A DNA stretch of 64,000 bases from Macromonas nakdongensis (GCF_002837145.1 NZ_NWMV01000017.1:1-64000), one strand, 5' to 3'; counted from the stretch's first letter, positions 1 to 8,577 are shown. Translations and numbers: made by a program. The notes: generated by a model from the letters alone, not told the origin.

Positions 1-219
1 CAGGTCGCCGTCCAGCGGGGTGGCCAGGTGGCCCTGGGCGCGCAGTTGCTCGCACAGGGCCTGTGCCGCCGCGCCCGATTGCCGGTACTGGCAGACCACG
101 TGCCAGCCCGCCTGCGCGAACGCGGTGCAGACGGCCGCGCCCAGCCGCACCCCGCCGCCGGTGACGAGCACGGCGGACGCTGCGGTGGAAGACGGTGCGG
201 GGTGCAAGGCAGTGGGCAT
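1..219 (-). CDS. SDR-family oxidoreductase, N-terminal part (cut by window start)
   Basis: The first 73 codons of a short-chain dehydrogenase/reductase are read on the minus strand from an ATG at 217-219. A Rossmann dinucleotide-binding motif is visible after a short N-terminal tail (VLVTGGGVRLGAA), followed by a helix and a beta strand ending WHVVCQYR. This looks like the pteridine reductase/FolM-type branch, which is often found beside a MidA-type methyltransferase in Burkholderiales, but the catalytic Tyr-Lys region lies outside the window, so the substrate cannot be judged. It is divergent from the methyltransferase gene. Confidence 0.7.
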   Translation of the reverse strand, partial: MPTALHPAPSSTAASAVLVTGGGVRLGAAVCTAFAQAGWHVVCQYRQSGAAAQALCEQLRAQGHLATPLDGDL

Positions 220-295
220 GGAGGCGGTGGGCAGGGCCGGTGGGCGCGGCCGCCGTATGATGGCGCCGCCCCCAGTACCCAGAAGCGACCCCACC

Positions 296-1417
296 GTGAG
301 CGAACCCTCCCCAACCGACCGGCTGAAAGCCCATATTGTCCGCGAGCTGGCCGACGCCGGCGGCTGGCTGCCGTTTGACCGCTTCATGGCGCTGGCTTTG
401 TACACCCCGGGCCTGGGCTATTACGCCAACGACAGCGTCAAGTTCGGCGCCATGCCGGGCGGGGGCAGCGACTTCGTGACCGCGCCCGAGCTGTCGCCCT
501 GGTTCGGCCGCACGCTGGGCCATCAGGTGGCGCAGGCGTTGCGCGCCACCGGCACCGACGAGGTCTGGGAATTCGGTGCCGGCACCGGCGCGCTGGCGCA
601 CCAAGTGCTGAAGCAACTGCGTGCCGAGGGCGTGGCCGTGCACCGCTACCGCATCGTGGACCTGTCGGGCACCCTGCGCGAACGCCAGCGCGCGCGCCTG
701 GCCGAGTTTGCCGACGTGGTGGACTGGGTGGACCAACTGCCCGAGGCGCTGAACGGCGTGCTGCTGGGCAACGAGGTGCTGGACGCGATGCCGGTGCAAC
801 TGCTGGTGCGCCTGAACGGCGCGTGGCACGAACGCGGCGTGGCATTGGCCCCGGCGGCCGACGGCACCCCCGCCTTGGCCTGGGCCGATCGCCCGACCGA
901 CCTGCGCCCGCCGCTGGCCGTGCCCGGCCCGCACGATTACCTGACCGAAATCCACCCCCAGGCCGAAGCCTTTGTGCGCACCCTGGCCGAACGCTGGCGG
1001 CGCGGCGCGGCCTTTTTCATCGACTACGGCTTCCCCGAAGCCGAGTACTACCACCCACAGCGCCACATGGGCACGCTGATTTGCCACCGTGCCCACCGCA
1101 GCGATCCCGACCCGCTGACCGACCTGGGGTTGAAGGACATCACCGCGCACGTCAACTTCACCGGGGTGGCGCTGGCTGCACAGGACGCCGGCCTGCAGGT
1201 GATGGGCTACACCAGCCAGGGGCGCTTTTTGCTGAACGCGGGCCTGCTGGACCTGGCCGCCGAGGCCCCGCTGACCGACCGCGCCCACTTGGCCAAGCTG
1301 GTGAACGAGCACGAAATGGGCGAGCTGTTCAAGGTGCTTGCGTTGGCGCCGGCTGCCAGCGCCGACGACTGGCTGCCCCTGGGCTTTGCCCAGGGCGACC
1401 GCACCCACACCTTGTGA
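296..1417 (+). CDS. MidA-family (DUF185, COG1565) SAM-dependent methyltransferase
   Basis: The 373-residue product matches the usual length of the MidA/NDUFAF7 family of class I methyltransferases; the mitochondrial member methylates an arginine of a complex I subunit. The N-terminal family signature (YTPGLGYYANDSVKFG) is followed by the glycine-rich SAM-binding loop EFGAGTGALA and the family motif LLGNEVLDAMPVQ. I chose the GTG at 296 because homologues begin close to this point. In-frame ATGs at 257 and 260 are alternatives, and codons upstream of them lack family similarity. The bacterial substrate is not established. A DUF2905 gene follows after 10 bases, probably in the same transcript. 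Confidence 0.85.
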   Translation: MSEPSPTDRLKAHIVRELADAGGWLPFDRFMALALYTPGLGYYANDSVKFGAMPGGGSDFVTAPELSPWFGRTLGHQVAQALRATGTDEVWEFGAGTGALAHQVLKQLRAEGVAVHRYRIVDLSGTLRERQRARLAEFADVVDWVDQLPEALNGVLLGNEVLDAMPVQLLVRLNGAWHERGVALAPAADGTPALAWADRPTDLRPPLAVPGPHDYLTEIHPQAEAFVRTLAERWRRGAAFFIDYGFPEAEYYHPQRHMGTLICHRAHRSDPDPLTDLGLKDITAHVNFTGVALAAQDAGLQVMGYTSQGRFLLNAGLLDLAAEAPLTDRAHLAKLVNEHEMGELFKVLALAPAASADDWLPLGFAQGDRTHTL

Positions 1418-1427
1418 AAGCCGCCGC

Positions 1428-1622
1428 ATGATCCGCTGGGTCCTCGTCATCTTCCTGGCGTTGGTGCTGATCAGCTGGTTCACCCCTTTGTTGCAAAAGC
1501 TGGGTTTCGGCAAGCTGCCTGGCGACCTGCGCTTTCGCGCCTTTGGGCGCGAGTGGTTTTTGCCCGTCACCACCACGCTGCTGCTCAGCGGCGCGGCGAG
1601 CCTGATCCAGCGGCTCCTCTGA
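1428..1622 (+). CDS. DUF2905 small membrane protein
   Basis: A 64-residue protein with an N-terminal membrane helix (IRWVLVIFLALVLISW), a short soluble loop carrying the conserved LGKLPGD-like motif (FGKLPGDLRF) and a second hydrophobic helix (FLPVTTTLLLSGAASLI). This two-helix layout and central motif are typical of DUF2905. The function of the family is unknown. It begins 10 bases after the methyltransferase stop. Confidence 0.85.
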   Translation: MIRWVLVIFLALVLISWFTPLLQKLGFGKLPGDLRFRAFGREWFLPVTTTLLLSGAASLIQRLL

Positions 1623-1707
1623 CCCGCAGGCGATACGGTCGCCGGTATCTTGAAAAGGCCGGCAGGGCCTGCACATACATGGCCAGCCGTTACCGAAAGT
1701 CTTCGCC

Positions 1708-2148
1708 ATGACCGATCCCCTGCACCTCGTCTGCCCGCACTGCCACACCACCAACCGCGTCGCCCCGGCCCACCTGACCAGCGCGCCGGACTGTGGCAAA
1801 TGTCACCGCCCGCTGTTCACCGCGCGCCCGGTGGCGCTGGACGAGGGCAATTTCGACAAGCACATTGGCCGCAGCGACCTGCCGGTGCTGGTGGACTTCT
1901 GGGCGCCCTGGTGCGGCCCATGCCGCGCGATGGCGCCGGCGTTTGAGGCGGCCGCGGCGCAGCTGGAGCCCCAGGTGCGCCTAGCCAAGGTCAACACCGA
2001 GGAAGCGCAGGCCTTGGCCGCCCGGTTCCAGATCCGCAGCATTCCCACGCTGGCGCTGTTCCAGGGTGGGCGCGAAATCGCGCGCCAGCCCGGTGCCATG
2101 GGGCAGGCCGACATCGTGCGCTGGGTGCGCGCCCACCTGGGGCGCTGA
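1708..2148 (+). CDS. trxC: thioredoxin 2 (TrxC)
   Basis: A 146-residue cytoplasmic thioredoxin of the TrxC type. The N-terminal zinc-binding segment has two CxxC pairs (CPHC near residue 11 and CGKC near residue 30), followed by a thioredoxin fold with the redox motif WCGPC near residue 68 and the cis-proline segment IRSIPTLALF. It reduces protein disulfides, and TrxC proteins respond to oxidative stress through the zinc centre. Length and domain order are normal. The gene is convergent with the downstream DMT transporter gene, with 24 bases between the stops. Confidence 0.95.
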   Translation: MTDPLHLVCPHCHTTNRVAPAHLTSAPDCGKCHRPLFTARPVALDEGNFDKHIGRSDLPVLVDFWAPWCGPCRAMAPAFEAAAAQLEPQVRLAKVNTEEAQALAARFQIRSIPTLALFQGGREIARQPGAMGQADIVRWVRAHLGR

Positions 2149-2172
2149 TGCCGGCGGGGGCCGGTGTGCCGC

Positions 2173-3072
2173 TCAGGCGCCGCGGGTCCGCCAGCGCTGC
2201 AGCAGCCGCGCACCGAACAGGTTGACGCCCAGGCCCAGCATCAGCAGCGCGCCCCCGGCCAGGTGCACCGGCTGCAGGGCCTCGTCGAAGGCCAGCCAGC
2301 CCGTGGTCAGCCCCACCACCGGCACCAGCAGCGTGAACGGCGAGACCTGGTTGGCCGGGTAGCGCGACAGCAGGTAGGTCCACAGCCCGTAGCCCAGCAG
2401 GGTGGCGCCCCAGGCCAGGTAGGCCACCGCCCCGAGCGAGGCCAAGTTCAGCCCCGCCAGCGCGGCGTGCATGGCCTGCGGGCCTTCCAGCCACAGCGAC
2501 AGGGCCAGGAAGGGCAGCGGCGGCACCAGGCTGGCCCAGACCACGAAGGCGAACTGATTGATGGGCCCGAGCCGGCTGATCTGGCGCGAGACGATGTTGC
2601 CGCACGACCACGACAGCGCCGCGCCCAGGGTGAAGACAAAACCCAGCCAGGGCATGGCCGCGCCGTGCGCACTGCCGATGCAGCCCAGCCCCAGCGCCGC
2701 CAGCCCCAGGCCCACCAGCTGCGGCCGTTGCCAGCGTTCGCGCAGCCACCAGGCGCCCAGCAGCAGCGTGAAAAACGCCTGCGCCTGCAGCACCAGCGAC
2801 GCCAGGCCGGTGGGCATGCCCACGTACAGGGCGGTGAACAGCAGCGCGAACTGGCCGACCGAAATCGTCAGCCCATAGGCCAGGTACCAGCGCAGGGGCA
2901 CCTGGGGCGGGCGCACCAGCAGCACCGCAGGGAAGGCGGCCAGCACAAAGCGCAAGGCGCCCAGCAGCATCGGGGGCAGGCCGGCCAGCCCCACCTTGGT
3001 GATGGCGAAGTTCACGCCCCACACCAGCACGATCAGCCCGGCCAGCGCCAGGTCCCGGGGTTTCAGACCCAT
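2173..3072 (-). CDS. EamA/DMT-family transporter
   Basis: A 299-residue membrane protein with about ten hydrophobic helices arranged as two EamA repeats. The first begins LALAGLIVLVWGVNFAITKV, the typical DMT start with the WG(V/A)NF signature, and the second includes the FVVWASLVPPLP segment. The family exports amino acids, nucleobases or other small metabolites, and the substrate is unknown here. The ATG at 3070-3072 is used because it begins the family homology; it lies 4 bases after the cca stop, which suggests a cca-DMT transcription unit. The gene runs convergent to trxC. Confidence 0.85.
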   Translation of the reverse strand: MGLKPRDLALAGLIVLVWGVNFAITKVGLAGLPPMLLGALRFVLAAFPAVLLVRPPQVPLRWYLAYGLTISVGQFALLFTALYVGMPTGLASLVLQAQAFFTLLLGAWWLRERWQRPQLVGLGLAALGLGCIGSAHGAAMPWLGFVFTLGAALSWSCGNIVSRQISRLGPINQFAFVVWASLVPPLPFLALSLWLEGPQAMHAALAGLNLASLGAVAYLAWGATLLGYGLWTYLLSRYPANQVSPFTLLVPVVGLTTGWLAFDEALQPVHLAGGALLMLGLGVNLFGARLLQRWRTRGA

Positions 3073-3076
3073 GGCG

Positions 3077-4390
3077 CTACACCGTGGCGCCCGGGGCCTG
3101 TGCCACGGCCTGAGCCCGGGCCTGGGCAATGGCGCGGGCCACTTGCAGGCCGGCCTTGGCCGGGTCGGTGGCCTGTGCCAGCACCGCTTGCGCGATGGGC
3201 GCGGTGTCCACGGCCATCGCAGCGTCCAGCGCCGCTTGCAGGCGTGGAGCCTGGGGGTAGGCGTCGTCGGCGTGGCCCAGGCGGCCGCGTGCGTCGCATT
3301 CGCAGGCCAGCAACACCTCGGCAAAGCGCTGTGGCCGGCGGATCGCGTCGCAACGTTCCAGCAGGCGCAGCGTGGCCTCGGCGCCCAGGCCCAGGCTTTG
3401 GTGGATGTGGCCGTGTTCGCGTGCCACCACCTCGGCCAGTTCCTTGCAGTCGCGCGGTACGCGCCAGCGCTCGCACACCGCCTGCAGCAGTTTCACGCTG
3501 CGCGCTTCGTGGCCGATGTGGCGCGGCAGCACATCACGTGGGGTGGTGCCTTTGCCCAGGTCGTGGCACAGGCAGGCGAAGCGCACGGTCAGCGGGGCCT
3601 GCAGGCGCGCGGCCATGTCGAGTACCAGGTTCAGGTGCAGGCCGGTGTCGATTTCGGGGTGGTATTCGGCCCGCTGCGGCACGCCCCAGAGCCGGTCCAC
3701 CTCGGGCAGCAGCACCTTCAGGGCGCCGCAGTCGCGTAGCAGGCCGAGCATGCGCGAGGGGCGCGGCTCCATCAGTCCGCGCGACAGTTCCTGCCAGACC
3801 CGTTCGGGCACCAGGTGGTCCACCTCGCCGTGGTCCACCATCTGGCGCAGCAGGGCCTGGGTGTCGGGCGCCACGGTGAATTCGGGCCAGCGGGCGCAAA
3901 AGCGGGCCATGCGCAGCACCCGCACCGGGTCTTCGTGGAAGGCGTCGGTCACGTGGCGCAGCACGCGGGCCTGCAGGTCGCGCCGGCCGCCGTAGGGGTC
4001 CACCAGCGCGGGGTGCTGCGGGTCGAAGCGGCCGTTGGCGTCCAGCGCCGCGGCGGGCAGGGCCATGGCGTTGACGGTCAGGTCGCGCCGGGCCAGGTCT
4101 TCCTCCAGGGTGACGTTGGGGTGGGCCTGAAAGGCGAAGCCGTGGTAGCCGCGGGCGGTTTTGCGCTCGGTGCGGGCCAGCGCGTATTCCTCGCGCGTGA
4201 CGGGGTGCAGGAACACCGGGAAGTCGCGTCCCACCGGCAGAAAACCGCGCGCCACCATGGCTTCGGGCGTGGCGCCGACCACCACCCAGTCGCGGTCGGC
4301 GTGGGGCGTGCCATCGGCGCCTGGGTGCGGGGTGTGGTAGTGGCCGAGCAGGCCGTCGCGCACGGCCCCGCCCACAAGGTAAATGTCCAT
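3077..4390 (-). CDS. cca: CCA-adding enzyme (multifunctional CCA protein)
   Basis: A 437-residue tRNA nucleotidyltransferase that builds or repairs the 3' CCA end of tRNAs. It starts with the class II nucleotidyltransferase signature (MDIYLVGGAVRD), followed by the DRDWVVVGATPE catalytic strand and the ARRDLTVNAMA motif. Near residue 265 an HD phosphohydrolase motif (CLCHDLGKG) is present, as in the bacterial long form that also has phosphatase and phosphodiesterase activity. The length fits the multifunctional form. It shares a transcript direction with the GST gene upstream and the DMT gene downstream. Confidence 0.95.
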   Translation of the reverse strand: MDIYLVGGAVRDGLLGHYHTPHPGADGTPHADRDWVVVGATPEAMVARGFLPVGRDFPVFLHPVTREEYALARTERKTARGYHGFAFQAHPNVTLEEDLARRDLTVNAMALPAAALDANGRFDPQHPALVDPYGGRRDLQARVLRHVTDAFHEDPVRVLRMARFCARWPEFTVAPDTQALLRQMVDHGEVDHLVPERVWQELSRGLMEPRPSRMLGLLRDCGALKVLLPEVDRLWGVPQRAEYHPEIDTGLHLNLVLDMAARLQAPLTVRFACLCHDLGKGTTPRDVLPRHIGHEARSVKLLQAVCERWRVPRDCKELAEVVAREHGHIHQSLGLGAEATLRLLERCDAIRRPQRFAEVLLACECDARGRLGHADDAYPQAPRLQAALDAAMAVDTAPIAQAVLAQATDPAKAGLQVARAIAQARAQAVAQAPGATV

Positions 4391-4453
4391 CGACCGATTG
4401 TGCCGCGGTGCCGCGCTGCGGGGGCCGGATCGCTGTCGCGGCGGCGGCTGGGG

Positions 4454-5152
4454 TCAGCGGTGCAGGCGGTAGGGCTCCTCGAAGTCGAGGAAGTCCTGCT
4501 CGGCCAGGGCGCCGTCGATCCAGGCCTGCACGCCGGGCAGGGCACGCACCCGTGCCACGTAGGCGGCCACCGTGGGCGACACCGGCAGCGCGTAGCCGTG
4601 CAGCCGCAGGCAGACCGGGGCGTAGTAGGCGTCAGCGATGCTGAAGTCGCCGAACAGCATGGGGCCGCCGTGGCGGGCCAGGAGGCCTTCCCACAGGGCG
4701 CTCAGGCGGGCCACGTCGGCGCGCACGCCGGGCTGGTCGCGCCAGACCAGCGCGCCCACGTCGGGCAGGTGGGCTTCCACGTTCATGGGGCAGGCGTTGC
4801 GCAGCGCGGCAAAGCCGCTGTGCATTTCGGCGCAGGCGCTGCGGGCCACGGCGCGGACCGCCGGGTCGCGCGGCCACAGGGCGTGGTCGGCAAAGCGTTC
4901 GGCCAGGTACTCGGCCATGGCCAGGGTGTCCCACACCGTCAGCGGGCCCCCGGGGGCGGCGTGGTCCACCAGCACCGGCACCTTGCCGGTGGGGCTCACG
5001 CCGGCCAGCGTCTGCTTGAAGCGCGAATCGGCCTCGAACGAATCGAAGCGCACCATCACCTCGTCAAACGGCAGGTTGAACTGCCGCAGCAGCACCCACG
5101 GCCGCATCGACCAGGACGAGTAGTTTTTGTTGCCGATGTAGAGCTGCAGCAT
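4454..5152 (-). CDS. glutathione S-transferase family protein
   Basis: A 232-residue protein with an N-terminal thioredoxin-like domain (LQLYIGNKNYSSWSMRPW), in which a serine-rich active-site stretch near residue 11 resembles the zeta/YfcF-like GSTs. The glutathione-binding cis-Pro segment SPTGKVPVLVD comes at about residue 55, and an all-helical C-terminal domain follows. Glutathione conjugation or peroxidase activity is expected, with an unknown substrate. The start lies 4 bases after the stop of the upstream CsoR-family repressor gene, so the two are very probably co-transcribed and the GST is a candidate member of that regulon. Confidence 0.88.
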   Translation of the reverse strand: MLQLYIGNKNYSSWSMRPWVLLRQFNLPFDEVMVRFDSFEADSRFKQTLAGVSPTGKVPVLVDHAAPGGPLTVWDTLAMAEYLAERFADHALWPRDPAVRAVARSACAEMHSGFAALRNACPMNVEAHLPDVGALVWRDQPGVRADVARLSALWEGLLARHGGPMLFGDFSIADAYYAPVCLRLHGYALPVSPTVAAYVARVRALPGVQAWIDGALAEQDFLDFEEPYRLHR

Positions 5153-5156
5153 GGGG

Positions 5157-5468
5157 TCAGGCGTATTTTTCGAGGATGCGGGTGGAGCGTTCCACGTCGG
5201 CCTCGGCCTCGGTGCCGGTCACGGCCTCCATCACCGAGCAGGCCATCATCCGGTAGAAGGCTTTGTCCATGGCTTTGCGCGCGGCCGACATTTGTTGGGC
5301 CACATCTTCGCATGGGCGACCGGTTTCGACCATCTCCGCCAGGGCACGGACCTGGCCTTCGATGCGCCGCAGGCGGTTGATCACATCGCGCTGGTGCTCG
5401 CTGCGGTAGGCGTTGACGGCGCGGGCGGTGGCAGCGGGGGCCGCGGCGGTTTTCTTGGCGGTAGGCAC
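5157..5468 (-). CDS. CsoR/RcnR/FrmR-family transcriptional repressor
   Basis: A 103-residue all-helical repressor recognised by the family core (INRLRRIEGQVRALAEMVE, then PCEDVAQQMSAARKAM). I use the GTG at 5468 because a purine-rich GAAAGGG sits just upstream; an in-frame start at 5498 would add ten residues. The N-terminus carries a Lys/Ala-rich extension. The family's first cysteine is present (Cys53), but the positions of the CsoR His61 and Cys65 copper ligands hold Ser and Ala, and a second Cys (Cys77) sits one residue before the His position. The inducer, whether metal, aldehyde or sulfur species, therefore cannot be assigned. A matching operator lies upstream at 5574-5587. Confidence 0.85.
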   Translation of the reverse strand: MPTAKKTAAAPAATARAVNAYRSEHQRDVINRLRRIEGQVRALAEMVETGRPCEDVAQQMSAARKAMDKAFYRMMACSVMEAVTGTEAEADVERSTRILEKYA

Positions 5469-5572
5469 GGTGGACCCTTTCGGTGTGGTCTGAAACAACT
5501 AGGAGTGTGCCAAAAAAGCAACTCGGCTGTGCCAGCAGGCACCCCATTGTTTTGGTGAGCACCCATTAAACC

Positions 5573-5588
5573 CTACCCCCTAGGGTAG
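5573..5588. promoter_or_regulatory. candidate CsoR-family operator (TACC-N6-GGTA)
   Basis: The inverted repeat CTACCC-CCTA-GGGTAG has 6-base arms and contains TACC-CCCTAG-GGTA, the C/G-tract 4-6-4 layout known for CsoR/RcnR/FrmR-family operators. It lies between the divergent CsoR-family gene (GTG at 5468) and the DUF302 lipoprotein gene (ATG at 5683), about 100 bases from each, so it could control both. No clear -35/-10 pair was assigned. Confidence 0.6.
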
Positions 5589-5682
5589 ATACGGATGTGG
5601 TTGAGCAATCTGCTCGGTTACTGTTTGGGCGTCTGGAATGCGAGTTGCAACACCTGGGCTTGAGGGCCCGCGAGGAGATGGG

Positions 5683-6258
5683 ATGAAGACGTTCAAGCGC
5701 CTGGCGCTGGGAGCCGCGGTGACCGCGGCATTGCTGATCACCACCGGCTGCGGCACCCTGGGCACCATCGGCAAGCTGGAAGATGGGGCCGCCGCCGAGG
5801 CCGGCCGCATGTGGGACCGCTGGGTCGATGGCCAGGGCGACATCGCCGTGGCCACCACCTGGGAGCGCAAAGTCAAGGACGGCGTCAGCCCCAGCGACGT
5901 GGCCGAGATCCTGAAGCTGGTGGCTGTCGAGCGCAACATGCGCGACGTGGGCGTGCTGCCCCTGTCGAAAGAGCTGGAAGCACGCTCCGGCAAGAAGGAA
6001 AAGCACCTGACCGTCTATTCCTACTGCAGCCCGACCACGGCGCGCAAGATGGTGGATTTCAGCCCGCACATGGCGGCTTACCTGCCCTGCCGCATCAGCG
6101 TGGTCGAGAAGGAAGACGGCCTGTGGCTCTACACCCTGAACATGGACATGATGGTCAAGATGGGCCGTAAACTCCCCTCGCCCTTGAAGGAGGAGGCCAT
6201 GGCCGTGCGCGACACCATCTACGAAATGATGGAACGCGCCTCGCAAGGCCAGTTCTGA
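5683..6258 (+). CDS. DUF302 domain lipoprotein
   Basis: A 191-residue exported protein. It starts with a lipoprotein signal peptide (MKTFKRLALGAAVTAALL, lipobox ITTGC, lipidated Cys near residue 24). The C-terminal two thirds resemble DUF302: a YSYCSPTTARKMV segment, then AAYLPCRISVVEKEDG, with the family's typical C and LPCR motifs. DUF302 has no settled function, although such proteins occur often in sulfur- and metal-responsive gene groups. GAGGAG precedes the ATG at 5683. It is divergent from the CsoR-family gene across a shared operator, and the FadL-type porin gene follows after 50 bases. Confidence 0.8.
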   Translation: MKTFKRLALGAAVTAALLITTGCGTLGTIGKLEDGAAAEAGRMWDRWVDGQGDIAVATTWERKVKDGVSPSDVAEILKLVAVERNMRDVGVLPLSKELEARSGKKEKHLTVYSYCSPTTARKMVDFSPHMAAYLPCRISVVEKEDGLWLYTLNMDMMVKMGRKLPSPLKEEAMAVRDTIYEMMERASQGQF

Positions 6259-6308
6259 GGCCGCCTGGGCCGACACGCATTTTCACCACACGAACGAGGA
6301 GACGAGAG

Positions 6309-7517
6309 ATGGGCAAGCAGATTTCCTGGCAGCGCGCCGCCGTGGCCGTGGCCGTGCTGGCCGCAGGCGGGGCCGCGCACGCGACCAACGGCTACATGCC
6401 GCACGGTTTCGGCATCAAGGCCAAGGGCATGGGTGGCGCCAGCGTGGCCCTGGCCCACGACGGTTTTGCCGGAGTGAACAACCCGGCTTCTTCCGCCTTT
6501 GCCGGCAACCGCTGGGAGATGGGCGCCGAGATTTTCAACCCCAAGCGCTCGGCCGGTTACGACGGCACCCCGGCCCAGTCCACCAGCGGCCGCGAAACCT
6601 TTCTGATCCCCGAGTTTGGCTATAACGTGGCGCTGTCGAACAAACTGTCCCTGGGGCTCACGGTGTACGGCAACGGCGGCATGAACACCAGTTACGCCCC
6701 GTTTCCCGATGGCTCCAACCTGCTGGGGCCCGCAGGTTCCGGAAAGTTGGGCGTGGACCTGATGCAGCTCATCATCGCCCCCACCCTGGCCTACAAGGTC
6801 GCCGAGAACCATTCCATTGGCGTGTCGCCTTTGCTGGTGTACCAGCGTTTCAAGGCCTATGGTTTGCAAGCATTTGGGGTGAACAACCCCGGTAACGACC
6901 ACAGCCACGGTCTGGGTGTGCGCATCGGCTACTTCGGCAAACTGAGCGACATGGTCACGGTGGGGGCTTCCTACGCGCCCAAGATCAACATGTCCAAGTT
7001 CGACCAATACGCCAACCTGTTTGCCGAGCAAGGCGACTTCGACATCCCGGAAAACTACACCGTGGGCATGGCCCTGCAGGTGACGCCCACGGTGCAGGTG
7101 GCGCTGGATTACCAGGGCATCCACTACAGCAAGGTGGCGTCCATCGGCAATTCCAGTTCGGCGATGGCCCCGTTCGGCGCCGCCAATGGCCCGGGCTTCG
7201 GCTGGCAGGACGTCAACGTTGTCAAGCTGGGGGTGCAGTGGCAGATGAACCCGCAGTGGACCCTGCGCGCCGGCTACAACGATGGCGACAACCCGATCCG
7301 GTCCAGCGATGCGCAATTGAACATCCTGGCGCCGGGCGTGATCGAGAAGCACTACACCTTCGGTGCCACGTACGCACCCAGCAAAGACGAGGAGTGGAGC
7401 GTGGCCCTGTGGCATGGCAAGAACAACGCCGTGTCCGGCCCGGCCATGGGTGGGGGCACGGCCACCATCCAGATGAAGCAGAACGGTTTCGGCCTGCAGT
7501 ACGCCCGCAAGTTCTGA
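6309..7517 (+). CDS. OmpP1/FadL-family outer membrane transporter
   Basis: A 402-residue beta-barrel precursor. A cleavable signal peptide ends GGAAHA, and the mature start TNGYMPHGFGIKAKGMGGAS is the characteristic FadL/TodX plug region. The remainder is alternating amphipathic strands ending in an aromatic-rich segment with a terminal Phe (LQYARKF), as expected for BAM-dependent insertion. The family moves long-chain fatty acids or other hydrophobic compounds across the outer membrane. A strong AGGAG ribosome site precedes the ATG. It probably shares a transcript with the DUF302 lipoprotein, and a hairpin terminator follows. Confidence 0.92.
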   Translation: MGKQISWQRAAVAVAVLAAGGAAHATNGYMPHGFGIKAKGMGGASVALAHDGFAGVNNPASSAFAGNRWEMGAEIFNPKRSAGYDGTPAQSTSGRETFLIPEFGYNVALSNKLSLGLTVYGNGGMNTSYAPFPDGSNLLGPAGSGKLGVDLMQLIIAPTLAYKVAENHSIGVSPLLVYQRFKAYGLQAFGVNNPGNDHSHGLGVRIGYFGKLSDMVTVGASYAPKINMSKFDQYANLFAEQGDFDIPENYTVGMALQVTPTVQVALDYQGIHYSKVASIGNSSSAMAPFGAANGPGFGWQDVNVVKLGVQWQMNPQWTLRAGYNDGDNPIRSSDAQLNILAPGVIEKHYTFGATYAPSKDEEWSVALWHGKNNAVSGPAMGGGTATIQMKQNGFGLQYARKF

Positions 7518-7526
7518 CCCTGGGGT

Positions 7527-7546
7527 GCCGGCTTGGGCCGGCTTTT
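7527..7546 (+). terminator. Rho-independent terminator after the FadL-type gene
   Basis: The inverted repeat GCCGGC-TTGG-GCCGGC (7527-7542) is followed directly by TTTT, 10 bases after the porin stop codon at 7517. Confidence 0.65.
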
Positions 7547-7601
7547 GCCCCAGCCACCGCCCTGCGTCGCGTGCGTGTGGCGGTTTTATTTGTGCCCCGT
7601 G

Positions 7602-8552
7602 TCAGCGCGGGCCGACGTAGCGCTCGCGGATGCGCAGCAGCGGGTCGGCCCGGCCAGCGCTGTCCAGGTAGGCGGCGGCGATCGGTTCCAGCGCGCTCGG
7701 TTGGATGTGCAGCGCATGCAGGGTGGGCAGGGTGCCGCTGGCGACGTTGTCCACCTCGAGCGAGCGCAGGTTGTCCGTGCTCATCAGGGGCGCGCCGGGC
7801 AGCAGTTCCATGAACAGGGCCTGGAAGTAGCCCAACGCCACCGGCAGGCTCAGCACCGGGCGCTCGTGGCCCGACAGGCGGCCGGCGAGTTGCACCAGTT
7901 CGGCCAGGGTGAAGGTCTGTTCGCCCACGCCTTCGAAGGTTTGACACACGGTGTCGGGCCGTTGCAGGCAGCGCACCACGGCCTGGGCCACGTCGCCCAC
8001 CCACACCGGCTGGAAGCGGGTGCGGGCCCCGGCCAGGGGCATCAGCGGCAGGGTGGCCTGCAGGCGGGCAAACAGGTTCAGGAAACGGTCTTCGGCCCCG
8101 AAAATGACGCTGGGGCGCAGCACGGTGAGGTCCAGCCCGGCGGCGGCCAGCACCGCCTCGCCCTGGGCCTTGCTGCGCTGGTACAACGAGGGGCCGGTGG
8201 CCTGCGCGCCCAGGGCGCTCAGGTGCACCAGGCGGCGCACCCCACTGGCCTGCATGGCCCGTGCCAGGGTCTGGGGGAGTTGCACGTGCACCCGCTGGAA
8301 GGCCCGCTCGCTGCCGTGCAGGATGGCCACGAGGTTGACCACCGCGTCGTGGCCCGGCAGGAGCCGCCGCAGGGTGGCTTCGTCGTGCACATCGGCCTCG
8401 ACCACGTCCACCAGGGGCAGCATCTGCACCGCCTGGGCATGCGCGCTGCGGCGCGTGGGGACGGTGGCGCGCAGGCCTGCGCGGTTGAGTTGTTCGCACA
8501 CGTGGCGACCGACAAAGCCGGTGCCGCCCAGGACCAGGACTTTTTGCATCAT
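7602..8552 (-). CDS. NDUFA9-like NAD(P)-binding atypical SDR protein
   Basis: A 316-residue atypical short-chain dehydrogenase. An N-terminal Rossmann motif (VLVLGGTGFVGRHVCEQL) leads into VVNLVAILHG and LVHLSALGA, segments shared with the complex I NDUFA9-like and NmrA-like groups. The normal Tyr-xxx-Lys pair appears as YQRSKAQGE. Its exact role is unknown; it may bind quinone or NAD(P)H. I use the ATG at 8550-8552; an ATG one codon later is equally possible. It lies 25 bases downstream of the lytic transglycosylase gene on the same strand. Confidence 0.8.
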   Translation of the reverse strand: MMQKVLVLGGTGFVGRHVCEQLNRAGLRATVPTRRSAHAQAVQMLPLVDVVEADVHDEATLRRLLPGHDAVVNLVAILHGSERAFQRVHVQLPQTLARAMQASGVRRLVHLSALGAQATGPSLYQRSKAQGEAVLAAAGLDLTVLRPSVIFGAEDRFLNLFARLQATLPLMPLAGARTRFQPVWVGDVAQAVVRCLQRPDTVCQTFEGVGEQTFTLAELVQLAGRLSGHERPVLSLPVALGYFQALFMELLPGAPLMSTDNLRSLEVDNVASGTLPTLHALHIQPSALEPIAAAYLDSAGRADPLLRIRERYVGPR

Positions 8553-8577
8553 GTTCAAGCGGAAGGGGTGGAGTGTT

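Noticed and set aside
5157-5468. Assignment of the repressor as a CstR-type persulfide sensor
   Set aside because: Two cysteines without His looked CstR-like at first, but the second Cys is at spacing 24, not the 29 of CstR and CsoR, so the assignment is not supported.
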